Shown: positions 34,185 to 44,703, numbered from the stretch's first letter. The stretch: 64,000 bases of DNA from Aestuariispira ectoiniformans (GCF_025136295.1 NZ_CP062788.1:2993588-3057587), one strand, 5' to 3'. A program made the numbers and translations. Notes: generated by a model not told the origin, from the letters alone.

Positions 34185-37100
34185 CTATTCCAGTTCGACC
34201 AGCAGGTCCTTGGCCTGGACCTGTGTGCCGACCGGGGTCACGATCTTCTTCACCTTGCCGTTCTTTTCGGCATGGATCGCGGTTTCCATCTTCATTGCCT
34301 CAATGGACAGCACCACGTCCCCGGCAGAGACCTCCTGGCCTTCCTGAACGGACAGGCTGGCCACCATACCCGGCATCGGCGCCGCAACATGGTTCAGGTT
34401 GCCCTCTTCCGCCTGTATGTGGACATGAGCCGTTGCCGCCATTGCCTTGTCGCGTGTTTTCACGGTACGGGGCTGACCGTTCAGCTCATAAAAGACCGTC
34501 CGGCACCCTTCTTCATCCGGCTCACCCATCCCCAGGAAGCGGATCACCAGGGTTTTGCCCGGGTCAATATCGACGGCAATTTCCTGTCCGGCATCCATCC
34601 CGTAGAAGAATACCGGTGTCGGCAGGATCGACAAATCGCCGTATTTACGACGTTCGGCGGCATAGTCCTCAAAGACCTTCGGATAGAGCAGGAAGGCCGA
34701 GATATCCTGATCGCTGACATGACGATGCAATTTCTGCTCAAGCTGTTCGCGAATCGCTTCGAAATCAACGACTGGTAGATGTGCGCCGGGACGCTCCGTA
34801 TTGGGCTTTTCGTCCTTCAGGATTTTCTTCTGCAGCGCTTCCGGGAATCCACCCTTCGGCTGGCCCAGGTCCCCACGGAACAGGGCCACGACGGAATCCG
34901 GGAAAGAAACTGCCTTGTCCGGGTTTTCCACGTCGGCCTTGGTCAGGTTGCTGGACACCATCGCCAAAGCCATGTCTCCGACCACCTTGGAAGACGGCGT
35001 CACCTTGATGATGTCGCCGAACATCTCGTTTACATCGGCATAGGCATGCGCCACTTCCGGCCAACGCTCTTCCAGGCCAAGCGCCCGCGCCTGTTCACGC
35101 AGGTTGGTGTATTGGCCGCCCGGCATTGCATGCAGATAAACCTCCGATGCGCCCGACCGGATATCGCTTTCAAACCCGGCATAGTTCGCCCGCACCTTTT
35201 CCCAGTAGCGGGAAATCTTGCGAATGGAATCCTGATCAAGTCCCGGATCCCGCGGCGTATCACGCAATGCAGCAACAATAGACCCCAGGTTCGGCTGGGA
35301 GGTAAGTCCACTGAAGGCATCCATAGCCGAATCAACAGCATCCGCCCCTGCTTCTGCCGCCGCAATGACAGAAGCGGCCGAAATTCCGCTGGTGTCATGG
35401 GTGTGGAAATGGACCGGCAGGCCGACTTCTTCTTTCAGCGTCTTGACCAACGTACGGATGGCAACCGGCTTGGCGACACCGGCCATATCCTTGATGCCGA
35501 TGATATGTGCCCCCGCCTTTTCCAACTGTTTGGCCATATCAACATAATAGGCCAGGTCATATTTGTTCTGACCGGACGCCATCATATCGCCGGAATAGCA
35601 GATCGTGCCCTCGCAAAGCGCGCCGCTTTCCAGAACGGCATCCATGGCAACCCGCATGTTTTCCACCCAGTTAAGGGAATCGAAAACACGGAAGATATCC
35701 ATGCCCGCTGCGGCTGCTTCCTTCACGAAATGCTGCACAACATTGTCGGGATAGTTTGTGTAGCCGACCGCGTTAGACGCCCGCAACAGCATTTGCGTCA
35801 GCATATTCGGCATCGCTTCACGAAGCCTTGCCAGACGTACCCATGGGTCTTCCTTGAGGAAGCGCATAGCAACATCAAAGGTTGCCCCGCCCCAGCATTC
35901 CAGCGAGAACAGGTTCGGCAGCAGATGTGCATAGGCCGGCGCCACCTGCAGCATGTCATAGCTGCGCATACGCGTTGCCAGCAAGGACTGATGGGCATCG
36001 CGCATGGTGGTGTCGGTCACCAGAACCGGACCATAATCGCGCATCCATTTGGAAAACGCCTCCGGCCCGAGTTCGGTCAGCTTCTGCTTATACCCTGCCG
36101 GTGGTTCCGCATCGGGTGTCAGTGGCGGCATCGGATAGTGGAAACGATCCGGCTGTTCCCGGCCTTCCACTTCCGGATTTCCATTCACTGTCACTTCGCT
36201 GATGAAATTCAACAGACGGGTTGCCCGGTCCCGGCGACGCGGGAAATGGAACAGTTCCGGCGTCTGATCGATAAAGCGGGTCGTGTATTCCGCGTTCAGG
36301 AATTTCGGGTGATTAATCAGGTTTTCAAGGAAGGCCAGGTTGGTCGCCACACCACGAATACGATACTCACGAAGGGCACGGTCCATGCGGGCCAACGCCT
36401 CTTCCGGTGTAAAGCCCCAGGCCGTCACCTTTTCCAGCATCGAATCGAAATAGGGCGTGATCACGGCCCCGGAATAGGCTGTGCTGCCATCCAGACGGAT
36501 GCCGAAACCGTTTGCGCCACGATAGACCTTGATGCGGCCATAATCCGGGATGAAGTTGTTTTCCGGGTCTTCGGTGGTGACACGACACTGCATCGCATGA
36601 CCGTGCAACCGGATTTGCTCCTGTTCCGGCACGCCGCTTTTGCCGTCGCCAATGCACGCGCCTTCCGCAATGCGAATCTGTGCCTTGACGATATCAATAC
36701 CGGTCACGACTTCGGTGACGGTATGTTCCACCTGGATGCGCGGGTTGACCTCGATGAAATAGAATTTGCCGCTGTCGGCATCCATCAGATATTCGACCGT
36801 ACCGGCATTGGCATAATTCGCGGCTTTCGCCAGACGAATCGCAGAACTGCACAATTCCTGCTGTGTTTCCGGCGTCAGGTACAAGGCAGGCGCGCGTTCG
36901 ACAACTTTCTGGTTGCGGCGCTGCACGGTGCAATCGCGTTCAAACAGGTGAACCACATTACCCGCCTGGTCACCGATGACCTGCACTTCCACATGGCGGG
37001 CGTTGCGCACCAGTTTTTCCAGATAAACCTCATCATTGCCAAAGGCAGCCGCTGCCTCACGACGTGCGGTATTGACCTGGTTTTCAATGTCATCCGCCGA

Positions 37101-37622
37101 TTCAATGATCCGCATACCACGGCCGCCGCCACCCCAGCTTGCCTTCAGCATCAGGGGATAGCCGACTTCTGCAGCCATTTTGCGGACTTCATCCATGTCC
37201 CTCGGCAACGGTCCGGTCGCGGGCATGACCGGGACATCTGCCTTAACCGCGAGGTCGCGCGCAGCAACCTTACTGCCCAGAAGCCGCATGGAATCGGACG
37301 ACGGACCAATGAAGGTAATACCAGCGGCCCGGCAGGAATCGGCGAAACCGGGGTTTTCCGACAGGAAACCGTAACCGGGATGAATGGCATCCACGCCAAC
37401 AGATTGCGCCAGGGTAAGGATGCCTTCGATATCCAGATAAGCCTGAACCGGTCCCTTGTCCTCACCGATCAGATAACTTTCGTCGGCTTTAAAACGGTGC
37501 AGGGAAAAACGGTCTTCGTGTGAGTACAGCGCTACCGTTTGAATACCCATCTCGTTGGCTGCACGGAAGATTCGGATGGCGATCTCCCCGCGGTTTGCAA
37601 CCAGCAGCTTTGTTATTTTCAT
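34185..37622 (-). CDS. pyc: Pyruvate carboxylase
   Basis: This biotin enzyme makes oxaloacetate from pyruvate, bicarbonate and ATP to refill the TCA cycle. The 1145-residue single chain is the usual full length. It comprises biotin carboxylase (about 1-460, with KASWGGGGRGM and EVNPRIQVEHTVTE), carboxyltransferase (about 540-830, with TDTTMRDAHQSLLATR and the metal-site HTHDTSG), a tetramerisation region, and a biotin carrier domain with K1111 in EAMKMET. The ribosome-binding site is GGGAG, 7 bp from ATG. It is transcribed alone, away from a 355-bp regulatory gap, and ends at a strong terminator. Confidence 0.98.
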   Translation of the reverse strand: MKITKLLVANRGEIAIRIFRAANEMGIQTVALYSHEDRFSLHRFKADESYLIGEDKGPVQAYLDIEGILTLAQSVGVDAIHPGYGFLSENPGFADSCRAAGITFIGPSSDSMRLLGSKVAARDLAVKADVPVMPATGPLPRDMDEVRKMAAEVGYPLMLKASWGGGGRGMRIIESADDIENQVNTARREAAAAFGNDEVYLEKLVRNARHVEVQVIGDQAGNVVHLFERDCTVQRRNQKVVERAPALYLTPETQQELCSSAIRLAKAANYANAGTVEYLMDADSGKFYFIEVNPRIQVEHTVTEVVTGIDIVKAQIRIAEGACIGDGKSGVPEQEQIRLHGHAMQCRVTTEDPENNFIPDYGRIKVYRGANGFGIRLDGSTAYSGAVITPYFDSMLEKVTAWGFTPEEALARMDRALREYRIRGVATNLAFLENLINHPKFLNAEYTTRFIDQTPELFHFPRRRDRATRLLNFISEVTVNGNPEVEGREQPDRFHYPMPPLTPDAEPPAGYKQKLTELGPEAFSKWMRDYGPVLVTDTTMRDAHQSLLATRMRSYDMLQVAPAYAHLLPNLFSLECWGGATFDVAMRFLKEDPWVRLARLREAMPNMLTQMLLRASNAVGYTNYPDNVVQHFVKEAAAAGMDIFRVFDSLNWVENMRVAMDAVLESGALCEGTICYSGDMMASGQNKYDLAYYVDMAKQLEKAGAHIIGIKDMAGVAKPVAIRTLVKTLKEEVGLPVHFHTHDTSGISAASVIAAAEAGADAVDSAMDAFSGLTSQPNLGSIVAALRDTPRDPGLDQDSIRKISRYWEKVRANYAGFESDIRSGASEVYLHAMPGGQYTNLREQARALGLEERWPEVAHAYADVNEMFGDIIKVTPSSKVVGDMALAMVSSNLTKADVENPDKAVSFPDSVVALFRGDLGQPKGGFPEALQKKILKDEKPNTERPGAHLPVVDFEAIREQLEQKLHRHVSDQDISAFLLYPKVFEDYAAERRKYGDLSILPTPVFFYGMDAGQEIAVDIDPGKTLVIRFLGMGEPDEEGCRTVFYELNGQPRTVKTRDKAMAATAHVHIQAEEGNLNHVAAPMPGMVASLSVQEGQEVSAGDVVLSIEAMKMETAIHAEKNGKVKKIVTPVGTQVQAKDLLVELE

Positions 37623-37977
37623 ATATACACTCCCAGAGCCTATCGGCGCATGACCATTGGTTTCCTGGCCTTTTCCGTTCCCCGTTTATAATTTTATGTG
37701 CTTATAGCACTTTTTTGCGTTGCAGCATAATTACCTTTGCGTCTCACATTTCGCAAGGTTGCGACATAATTAGGCTGATTTTTATCCTTAGCCGTGGCCC
37801 GAGTACCACACAACCGCCCTGTAGGTATGGCAAAAAACCACCCCAACAGGTGGAATTATATTGAGTTAGCAACCGCGCAGCACAACAAGCGATTGGCGAA
37901 GCGCAATTAATCCCTATATAACGACAACCGATGATAAAATGTGAAGGCGGAAAGCCCGCAAGTTAAAGGGAAGGTCT
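37623..37977. other. 355-bp divergent regulatory gap between pyc and the FNR-like gene
   Basis: There is no gene here. It contains two dyads: GTGCT-TAT-AGCAC followed by six T (37698-37716), and CCTTTGCG-N10-CGCAAGG (37734-37758). TTGCG recurs three times between 37713 and 37762, and CATAATTA occurs twice (near 37726 and 37765). These lie nearer pyc and may be its operator region. AGGGAAGG before 37978 is the ribosome-binding site of the flavoprotein gene. Confidence 0.5.
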
Positions 37978-39300
37978 ATGACACTTACAGTGGCAATTAT
38001 CGGGTCTGGCCCGTCCGGAATGTATCTGGCAGACCGGCTTGCAAAGAAGCTGCCGGATAGTCAAATCGACGTGATAGACCGCCTGCCCACCCCTTTCGGC
38101 CTGGTCCGCGCGGGCGTCGCCCCGGATCATCAGGGAACGAAGAAAGTCATCAATCAGTATGAAAAACTGTTTTCCCAGCCCGGTATCCGGTTTCTTGGCA
38201 ATGTCGAGGTTGATCGCGACGTAACAATCGCCGAACTGAAGCAATTCTACGATGCCGTTGTGATTGCCACGGGCGCGCAAGTTGACCGCAAGCTGGGCAT
38301 TGAAGGGGAAGACCTCAAAGGTGTGTACGGCTCTGCAGCTTTCGTCGGCTGGTATAACGGGCATCCGGATTACCGCGACCTGACCCCGGTCCACCACCAT
38401 ATCCGAAGTGCCGTCGTGATCGGTAATGGTAACGTGTCCATCGATATCTCCCGTGTACTGGTGAAAGAGCCGGGTGAGATGGAGGAATCCGACCTCTGCG
38501 AACATGCCCGCGCGGCAATTCACAACGCTGAAGTTGAAACGGTCTACCTTGCCGGTCGCCGTGGCCCGATCGAAGCCAGCTTCACCCCGCCGGAGCTTCG
38601 TGAACTAGGCAAGCTGGAAAGTGCCATACCGGTCATCGAAAACACCGCCCTGCCCGACGATCTGCCGGACTGGGTCGATACATCCGTGCCGGAGGGACGG
38701 GTGCGTTCCAAGAACCTGGAAATATTCAAGAGTTTTCAGGAACTGGATGCCTCTTCCGCGCAAAAGAAAATCCATCTGCTTTTCCAGGCAAGCCCTGCAG
38801 CGATACTGGGCAACGACCAGGGTGAAGTCCGTGCGGTGCGGTTTGAACGCACAGAAATAGACGGGAACGGCAAGGCCACCGGCACCGGTGAGTTCTTTGA
38901 GGTGCCAGCCGATCTGGTCGTGACCGCAATCGGTTACAGATCCCGTGCGCTGGCCGGGGTGTCCTTCGATGACAAACGCGGTGGCTATCCCAATGAAGAC
39001 GGCCTCATTGAGGAAAATGTTTATGTGGTCGGCTGGGGAAAACGCGGCCCGTCCGGGACAATTCCCACCAACCGCGCCGATTCCTTCCAGGTTGCCGACC
39101 GTCTCATAGCCGATCTGGGTGACGGCCAGAGTAAAGGCGGCCCGGAGGCGCTTAACCGCCTGCTCGTCGAACGCGGTGTCCGGGTAACAACGGCAAAGGA
39201 CTGGCAATTGATTGACCAGTTAGAGGTCAACCGGGCAACCGGCCCTGCCCCGCGAGAAAAACTGACCCGCGTTCAGGACATGCTGGATTCCCTCGATTAG
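37978..39300 (+). CDS. Adrenodoxin reductase-like ferredoxin-NADP reductase (FprA type)
   Basis: This 440-residue FAD flavoprotein moves electrons between NADPH and a ferredoxin. The N-terminal FAD site is IIGSGPSGMYLADRL, followed by the diagnostic PFGLVRAGVAPDHQG. The NADP site is VVIGNGNVSIDISRVL near residue 145, and GWGKRGPSGTIPTNRADS near 355 is the second FAD block. These are the hallmarks of the adrenodoxin reductase/FprA branch rather than plant-type FNR. No ferredoxin or P450 gene is adjacent. It meets malonyl-CoA synthetase tail to tail with a 9-bp gap. Confidence 0.92.
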   Translation: MTLTVAIIGSGPSGMYLADRLAKKLPDSQIDVIDRLPTPFGLVRAGVAPDHQGTKKVINQYEKLFSQPGIRFLGNVEVDRDVTIAELKQFYDAVVIATGAQVDRKLGIEGEDLKGVYGSAAFVGWYNGHPDYRDLTPVHHHIRSAVVIGNGNVSIDISRVLVKEPGEMEESDLCEHARAAIHNAEVETVYLAGRRGPIEASFTPPELRELGKLESAIPVIENTALPDDLPDWVDTSVPEGRVRSKNLEIFKSFQELDASSAQKKIHLLFQASPAAILGNDQGEVRAVRFERTEIDGNGKATGTGEFFEVPADLVVTAIGYRSRALAGVSFDDKRGGYPNEDGLIEENVYVVGWGKRGPSGTIPTNRADSFQVADRLIADLGDGQSKGGPEALNRLLVERGVRVTTAKDWQLIDQLEVNRATGPAPREKLTRVQDMLDSLD

Positions 39301-39309
39301 TCCCGGCGG

Positions 39310-40836
39310 TCATCCAACAACCGAAAAAATATCCTGATAGTTGTCGCGCAGCACGTTCTTCTGGACTTTTCCCATGCTGTTGCGCGGCAGGCTATCGACA
39401 AAGAACACCTCTTTCGGTGACTTGAAACCTGCCAGCTTGGTGCGCGCGGCCTGGACGACCGCCGCCTCATCAGGCTGTCCTGTGCTCGCGTCGCGGGTTA
39501 CGACGGCAACCACGGCCTCGCCAAAGTCCGGATGTGGCACACCAATGACGGCACTTTCATCAATGCCGGGTATCTCGTCCAGAACGAGTTCCACTTCCTT
39601 CGGATAGACGTTATAGCCGCCGGAAATCACCAGATCCTTCGCACGCCCGACGATGGTCACAACGCCCTTTTCGTCCAGCCGCGCCATATCGCCAGTGATG
39701 AAATATCCGTCAGCGCGAAACTCCGCCGCGGTTTTGTCCGGCATCTGCCAATAACCCTGAAAGACATTGGGCCCTCTAATTTCCAGGATTCCGGTTTCCC
39801 CAACTGGCAACACCGAGCCATCTTCGTCAGTGACCCGGACTTCGACATCCGGTAAGGCTGGCCCTACGGTTCCCGCAATACGATCCTCCTTATAGGGATT
39901 GGATGTGATCATCCCCGCCTCGGTCATGCCATAGCGTTCCAGGATCGTGTGTCCGGTCCGTTCCTGGAAACGGTGGAATGTTTCTTCCAGAAGCGGCGCT
40001 GAACCCGATATGAACAGACGCATATTCTGGCAGGCCAGCTTATCGAATTCACCCAACGCCAGCAGGCGTGTGTAGAAGGTCGGAACCCCCATAAATACGG
40101 TCGCCCGCGGCAATTGCCGCACGACCTCATATGCGTCGAACTTGTTCATCAGGATCACGGTTGAGCCGTTCAACAAGGCGCAATGCAAGGCAATGAACAG
40201 GCCGTGCACATGAAAAATCGGCAGGGCATGCAGCAGGACGTCGCCATCCTGCCAACCCCAGATTTTATGCAGGGTCAATGCATTGGCCGCCAGATTGCCA
40301 TGGGACAGCATCGCCCCCTTGGACCGGCCGGTTGTGCCGGACGTATAGCAAATTCCGGCCAGGTCGCCTTCTTGTCGTGGTTCAATCTCCTGCAAGGGGT
40401 CTGCAAGATCCCTGGCATTCTGGAAGCTGCCGTTCCCTTCCGGGTCAAGAGCCAGAACATGTTCAACCCCTGCATGGATCGCAACCTGGCGAATCGCCTC
40501 CAGCATTTCCGGGCGGCAAACCACCATACGGGGCCCTGCGTCCTTGAGGAAATACTCCACCTCTGCCGAGGTGTAGGCGGTGTTGAGCGGCAGGTATACG
40601 ACACCGGCCCGCAAGCACCCCAGATACAGGAATACATTGTCGGCGCATTTATCGACCTGGACGGCAACCCGGTCTCCGGCCTGAATACCCAGTTGGCGCA
40701 AAAGGCCGGCTACCTTTGCGGTCTCCCGGTCGAGATCGTCATAGCTGAAGCCCGGTCCATCAACACAATCGAGGAACAGTTTGCTGCGATCTGCCGGAAA
40801 CCGGCTTTCAAACAGAGCATAAAGATTCTTGTTCAT
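39310..40836 (-). CDS. matB: Malonyl-CoA synthetase (MatB type)
   Basis: This 508-residue acyl-adenylate-forming enzyme should activate malonate to malonyl-CoA with ATP. It has the A3 P-loop TSGTTGRSKGAM, the A5 motif ERYGMTEAGM, A7/A8 TGDMARLDEKG and GRAKDLVISGG, and the catalytic Lys in NSMGKVQKN. Length, start MNKNLYALFESRF and PTFYTRLLAL match MatB closely. Related acids such as methylmalonate are possible substrates. GAGGG precedes the ATG closely. No malonate decarboxylase (MatA) or transporter gene is visible nearby. Confidence 0.88.
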   Translation of the reverse strand: MNKNLYALFESRFPADRSKLFLDCVDGPGFSYDDLDRETAKVAGLLRQLGIQAGDRVAVQVDKCADNVFLYLGCLRAGVVYLPLNTAYTSAEVEYFLKDAGPRMVVCRPEMLEAIRQVAIHAGVEHVLALDPEGNGSFQNARDLADPLQEIEPRQEGDLAGICYTSGTTGRSKGAMLSHGNLAANALTLHKIWGWQDGDVLLHALPIFHVHGLFIALHCALLNGSTVILMNKFDAYEVVRQLPRATVFMGVPTFYTRLLALGEFDKLACQNMRLFISGSAPLLEETFHRFQERTGHTILERYGMTEAGMITSNPYKEDRIAGTVGPALPDVEVRVTDEDGSVLPVGETGILEIRGPNVFQGYWQMPDKTAAEFRADGYFITGDMARLDEKGVVTIVGRAKDLVISGGYNVYPKEVELVLDEIPGIDESAVIGVPHPDFGEAVVAVVTRDASTGQPDEAAVVQAARTKLAGFKSPKEVFFVDSLPRNSMGKVQKNVLRDNYQDIFSVVG

Positions 40837-40986
40837 TGTTCCCTCGTATTCTGCCCGGCGTTGGTGGCCGTTTCTTCAAATTGAAAGCTACGCCTGAACC
40901 GGAAAAGAAGCAAAACGTCATCGCTTCGTAAACAAGAATAACAATTTAGGCTATACTGCTGCTTCCGGAAATGAGGAGAAAAGAAA

Positions 40987-41184
40987 ATGCTTTTTTCGAT
41001 CGCTCACTTGGATACCGACAGGCTCAAGGCGGTTCAGGCTCTGGAAGATGATATCGGCAGTCCGCTGGTTGCCATGTCCACGGTCAATGCCAACCCCACC
41101 GCCCTGCCAGACGACAAACTGGAAAAAATCAGGTCGCTTGAAAAAGAACTGGGGATCGTTCTGGTCGCCTGCCAGAAAAACTGA
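40987..41184 (+). CDS. Small conserved-looking protein of unknown function
   Basis: This 65-residue soluble protein has a very good ribosome-binding site (GAGGAG, about 8 bases from ATG). It contains two similar amphipathic segments, LKAVQALEDDIGSPLVAMST and LEKIRSLEKELGIVLVACQK, so it looks like an internal duplication of a helix-strand unit. No family is recognised. It lies alone between matB (divergent) and gatB (convergent). The duplication and ribosome-binding site argue that it is real. Confidence 0.65.
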   Translation: MLFSIAHLDTDRLKAVQALEDDIGSPLVAMSTVNANPTALPDDKLEKIRSLEKELGIVLVACQKN

Positions 41185-41193
41185 CCACACCAT

Positions 41194-41228
41194 AAAAAAC
41201 GGCGACGTGCTTTCGCAACGCCGCCGTT
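41194..41228 (-). terminator. Rho-independent terminator of gatCAB
   Basis: AACGGCG (41198-41204) pairs with CGCCGTT (41222-41228), and the loop has further pairing (CGT-GC with GC-ACG). On the minus strand TTTTTTATG follows. It lies 22 bp beyond the gatB stop. Confidence 0.85.
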
Positions 41229-41249
41229 CATGAGTACTTGAAAAGCTGA

Positions 41250-42704
41250 TCAGCCGTCCAGTTTGGCTTTCAGGATCTGGTTGACCGCACCCGGATTTGC
41301 CTTGCCCTGGGTTGCCTTCATGACCTGGCCGACAAACCAGCCGATCAGTCCGGTCTTGCCACCGCGATACTGTTCCACCTGGCCCGGGTTATTGGCGATG
41401 ATATCATCGACAATCGCCTCAATGGCGCCGGTGTCAGTGATCTGCTTCAGGCCTTTTTCCTCAACGATGTCCTTGGCATCCTTGCCGGTCTCGAACATTT
41501 CGTCGAAAACGTCCTTGGCAATCTTGCCGGAAATCGTGTTGTCGGAGATCAGACCGATCAGACTAGCCAGGTTTTCCGGTGTAACCGGGCTTTCTGTGAT
41601 GTCCTTACCCGCCTTGTTCAGACGCCCGAACAACTCGGAGATCACCCAGTTGGCCGCCAGTTTCGGGTCCGCCGTGGCAACGACTTTTTCGTAATAAGCC
41701 GCCGTTTCCTTTTCCGCCACCAACACACCGGCATCATAGGCCTTCAGGCCAAAGTCCTGCATGAGGCGGTTCTTTTTCACATCCGGCAGTTCCGGCAGCG
41801 TGGTCTTCATCTCATCGACGAATGCCTGCTCCACGACGAGCGGTAACAGGTCCGGATCGGGGAAATAGCGATAGTCATGCGCGTCTTCCTTGGACCGCAT
41901 GGACCGCGTCTCACCCTTGCCCGGGTCGAACAGGCGGGTTTCCTGAACGATCTCGCCACCGTCTTCCAGAACTTCAACCTGACGGGCGGCTTCATATTCG
42001 ATCGCCTGCTTGACGAAACGAATAGAGTTCACGTTCTTGATCTCGCAACGTGTACCGAACTCGTCGCCCGGACGACGAACGGAGACGTTCACATCCGCAC
42101 GCATGGAACCTTCCTGCATATTGCCATCGCAGGCACCGATATAGCGCAGGATGGAACGCAGCTTGGTGATATAGGCACCAGCCTCTTCGGGCGAGCGCAT
42201 ATCCGGTTTGGAAACGATTTCCATCAGCGCCACGCCGGAACGGTTCAGGTCGATGAAGGATTTCGTCGGGTGCTGGTCATGGATGGACTTACCGGCGTCC
42301 TGTTCCAGATGCAGGCGTTCAACACCGATTTCCTTAGTGCTGCCGTCTTCCAGGTCGATGGTGATCGTCCCCTCGCCCACAATCGGCAGTTCATACTGGG
42401 AAATCTGATAGCCCTGCGGCAAATCCGCGTAGAAATAGTTCTTCCGCGCAAAAACCGATTTCAGGTTGATGGCGCAGTCCATGGCAAGCCCGGTCCGGAC
42501 CGCCTGACGCACACATTCCTTGTTGATTACCGGCAACATGCCCGGCATTGCCGCATCGACCAGGCTGACCTGTTCGTTCGGTTCCGCCCCGAAAGCCGTT
42601 GCCGCACCGGAAAACAGCTTTGCATTGCTGGTGACCTGGGCATGGACTTCCAGCCCCAGAACCACTTCCCAATCGCCGGTATTCCCTTTGATCACATATG
42701 TCAT
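41250..42704 (-). CDS. gatB: Asp/Glu-tRNA amidotransferase subunit B
   Basis: GatB is the kinase-like, tRNA-binding subunit of the GatCAB complex, which converts misacylated Glu-tRNA-Gln and Asp-tRNA-Asn to Gln- and Asn-tRNA. The 484-residue protein has [17 protein letters not shown] at the N-terminus, [18 protein letters not shown], the Glu/Asp metal residues in [14 protein letters not shown], and a C-terminal YqeY-like tail ending in [14 protein letters not shown]. It is the last gene of gatC-gatA-gatB, 30 bp after gatA. Confidence 0.97.
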   Translation of the reverse strand: MTYVIKGNTGDWEVVLGLEVHAQVTSNAKLFSGAATAFGAEPNEQVSLVDAAMPGMLPVINKECVRQAVRTGLAMDCAINLKSVFARKNYFYADLPQGYQISQYELPIVGEGTITIDLEDGSTKEIGVERLHLEQDAGKSIHDQHPTKSFIDLNRSGVALMEIVSKPDMRSPEEAGAYITKLRSILRYIGACDGNMQEGSMRADVNVSVRRPGDEFGTRCEIKNVNSIRFVKQAIEYEAARQVEVLEDGGEIVQETRLFDPGKGETRSMRSKEDAHDYRYFPDPDLLPLVVEQAFVDEMKTTLPELPDVKKNRLMQDFGLKAYDAGVLVAEKETAAYYEKVVATADPKLAANWVISELFGRLNKAGKDITESPVTPENLASLIGLISDNTISGKIAKDVFDEMFETGKDAKDIVEEKGLKQITDTGAIEAIVDDIIANNPGQVEQYRGGKTGLIGWFVGQVMKATQGKANPGAVNQILKAKLDG

Positions 42705-42734
42705 CGTATTCTTCGCCTCTATTTACCGGTCGAC

Positions 42735-44219
42735 TTAACCCACGAGGAACTGCGGCTTGGCATCAAAGCCAGCAGCCTGTTCCACAACATGAGCAGCGCG
42801 CAGGATCGTTTCTTCGTCAAACGGACGACCCAGCAGTTGCAGACCCAGCGGCAGGCCACGGCCATCCAGACCGGCCGGAACCGAAATACCCGGCAGCCCT
42901 GCCAGGTTGGCCGGCACGGTAAAGACGTCGTTCAGATACATGGAGATCGGATCGTCCATCTTCTCGCCAATCCCGAAAGCCGCACTTGGTGTCGCCGGTG
43001 TCAGCAACAGATCGCAGCTGTTCCAGGCATTTTTGAAATCTTCCGCAATACGGGTGCGGACTTTCTGGGCCTTCAGGTAGTAGGCATCATAGTAACCGGC
43101 AGACAGCACGTAGGTGCCGATCAGGATACGGCGTTTCACCTCTGCCCCGAAACCTTCGGCACGGGTTTTTTCGTACATGTCGTTCAGGCTGTCGCCCTCA
43201 TCCACAACCCGCAGGCCATACCGAACGCCGTCATAGCGTGCGAGGTTGGAAGAAGCCTCCGCCGGGGCCACGATGTAATATGCGGGCAATGCATATTTCG
43301 TATGCGGCAGGGAAACATCAACGATTTCCGCCCCGGCATCCTTGAGCCAGTCAATACCCTGCTGCCAGAGCTTGCTGATCTCTTCCGGCATACCGTCAAT
43401 GCGGTACTCTTTAGGAATCCCGATGCGCAGGCCTTTGACATCCCCGGTCAGCGCATCTTCGTAATGCGGCACCGGCGCATCAACACTGGTGGAATCCTTC
43501 GGATCGAAACCAGCCATGGCTTCCAGCATGATCGCCGCATCGCGCACGTCACGGGTCATGGGACCTGCCTGATCCAGAGAACTGGCGAAGGCAACAATGC
43601 CCCAACGGGAACAACGACCATAAGTCGGTTTCAGGCCAACAGTCCCGGTAAAGGCTGCCGGCTGGCGGATGGAACCACCGGTGTCCGTACCTGTCGCCGC
43701 AACAACCGCATGGGATGCCACCGCAGCCGCGGAACCGCCGGACGAGCCACCCGGCACCAGATCGGTATTCGGGTCGTCGTTACGCTTCCACGGGTTTTTC
43801 ACATTGCCGTAGTAGCTGGTGATATTGGCGGAACCCATGGCGAATTCGTCCAGGTTCAGCTTACCCAGCATGACAGCGCCGGCGTTCCAGAGATTGGAAG
43901 AAACCGTGCTTTCATATTCAGGTTTGAAGCCATCCAGAATATGGCTGGCTGCCGTGCTCAACACCCCTTCGGTGCAGAAGAGGTCCTTGATGCCCAGCGG
44001 AATACCTTCCATGATCCCGCCGTCGCCCTTGGCAAGACGCTCATCGGAGGCTTTCGCCATCTCCAGCGCTTTTTCCGGCGTTTCAGTAATGAAAGCGTTC
44101 AGCGGACGTACCGCCTCAACAGCCGCGACATAGTCGGTTGTCAGCTCTGTTGCGGTGAATTCTTTGTTGCGCAGGCCTTCGCGGGCCTGCGCCATGGTCA
44201 GATCGGTCAGTTTCGTCAT
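42735..44219 (-). CDS. gatA: Asp/Glu-tRNA amidotransferase subunit A
   Basis: GatA is the amidase subunit, which frees ammonia from glutamine for GatB. The 494-residue amidase-signature protein has the Ser-cisSer-Lys triad: K78 in [11 protein letters not shown]159 in [10 protein letters not shown] and S183 in TDTGGSIR. The spacing is as in the enzyme of known structure (K79, S154, S178 in S. aureus). The ribosome-binding site is AAGGCGG. It lies 12 bp after gatC and before gatB in one operon. Confidence 0.97.
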   Translation of the reverse strand: MTKLTDLTMAQAREGLRNKEFTATELTTDYVAAVEAVRPLNAFITETPEKALEMAKASDERLAKGDGGIMEGIPLGIKDLFCTEGVLSTAASHILDGFKPEYESTVSSNLWNAGAVMLGKLNLDEFAMGSANITSYYGNVKNPWKRNDDPNTDLVPGGSSGGSAAAVASHAVVAATGTDTGGSIRQPAAFTGTVGLKPTYGRCSRWGIVAFASSLDQAGPMTRDVRDAAIMLEAMAGFDPKDSTSVDAPVPHYEDALTGDVKGLRIGIPKEYRIDGMPEEISKLWQQGIDWLKDAGAEIVDVSLPHTKYALPAYYIVAPAEASSNLARYDGVRYGLRVVDEGDSLNDMYEKTRAEGFGAEVKRRILIGTYVLSAGYYDAYYLKAQKVRTRIAEDFKNAWNSCDLLLTPATPSAAFGIGEKMDDPISMYLNDVFTVPANLAGLPGISVPAGLDGRGLPLGLQLLGRPFDEETILRAAHVVEQAAGFDAKPQFLVG

Positions 44220-44231
44220 CGTCTTGCCGCC

Positions 44232-44519
44232 TTATTCGACCACTTTGGGAACAGTATAAAAGCCCATGGCCGTATCGGGGCCATTAGCCAGCACCTTGTC
44301 CGGATAATTACCGTCGGTGACTTGGTCTTCCCGTTGTCGCAGGGTCATCTCAACGACGGACGTCATCGGCTCTACGCCATCCGTGTCGACCTCTCCAAGC
44401 TGTTCGATCCAGCCCAGGATATTGTTCAACTCACCCGCCAGAGGTTCCAAATCCTCTTCGGGCACCCTAATACGCGCAAGATGCGCGATCTTCGCGACAG
44501 TTTCCTTGTCGAGCGACAT
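44232..44519 (-). CDS. gatC: Asp/Glu-tRNA amidotransferase subunit C
   Basis: GatC is the 95-residue belt-like subunit that holds GatA and GatB together. The sequence has the family's VAKIAHLARIRVPEEDLEPL opening and the VEPMTSVVEMTLR and YTVPKVVE blocks. It is the first gene of gatCAB, with GGAG about ten bases before ATG. The presence of gatCAB suggests the organism makes Gln-tRNA and/or Asn-tRNA by the indirect route. Confidence 0.95.
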   Translation of the reverse strand: MSLDKETVAKIAHLARIRVPEEDLEPLAGELNNILGWIEQLGEVDTDGVEPMTSVVEMTLRQREDQVTDGNYPDKVLANGPDTAMGFYTVPKVVE

Positions 44520-44703
44520 CCGCTCCGTCTCCTTGGAAAATTCGGGGTTTCTACAGACCGGCGGAAGCTATCACCACAGACCAAAGGGTGCAAGTAAACG
44601 ACCGCCCGCCCGTAGAAATTCCTACCATATTTCGACTGTTCATTCCGCAAATGCCGTAAACTGTTTTACAGCCCGGGTGTTTCGCCACATTCTCCATCTC
44701 TTT

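Noticed and set aside
34779-37523. A 914-codon open frame on the plus strand opposite pyruvate carboxylase
   Set aside because: It mirrors the codon bias of pyc, has no recognisable domain or ribosome-binding site, and pyc itself is unmistakable.
37698-37716. GTGCT-TAT-AGCAC plus six T as a terminator
   Set aside because: The stem is only five pairs and no plus-strand gene ends upstream, so termination has no obvious purpose; kept only as a dyad.
41877-44597. A 906-codon open frame on the plus strand opposite gatC, gatA and gatB
   Set aside because: It runs across three real genes and their gaps on the other strand and has no domain; it is a codon-bias shadow.
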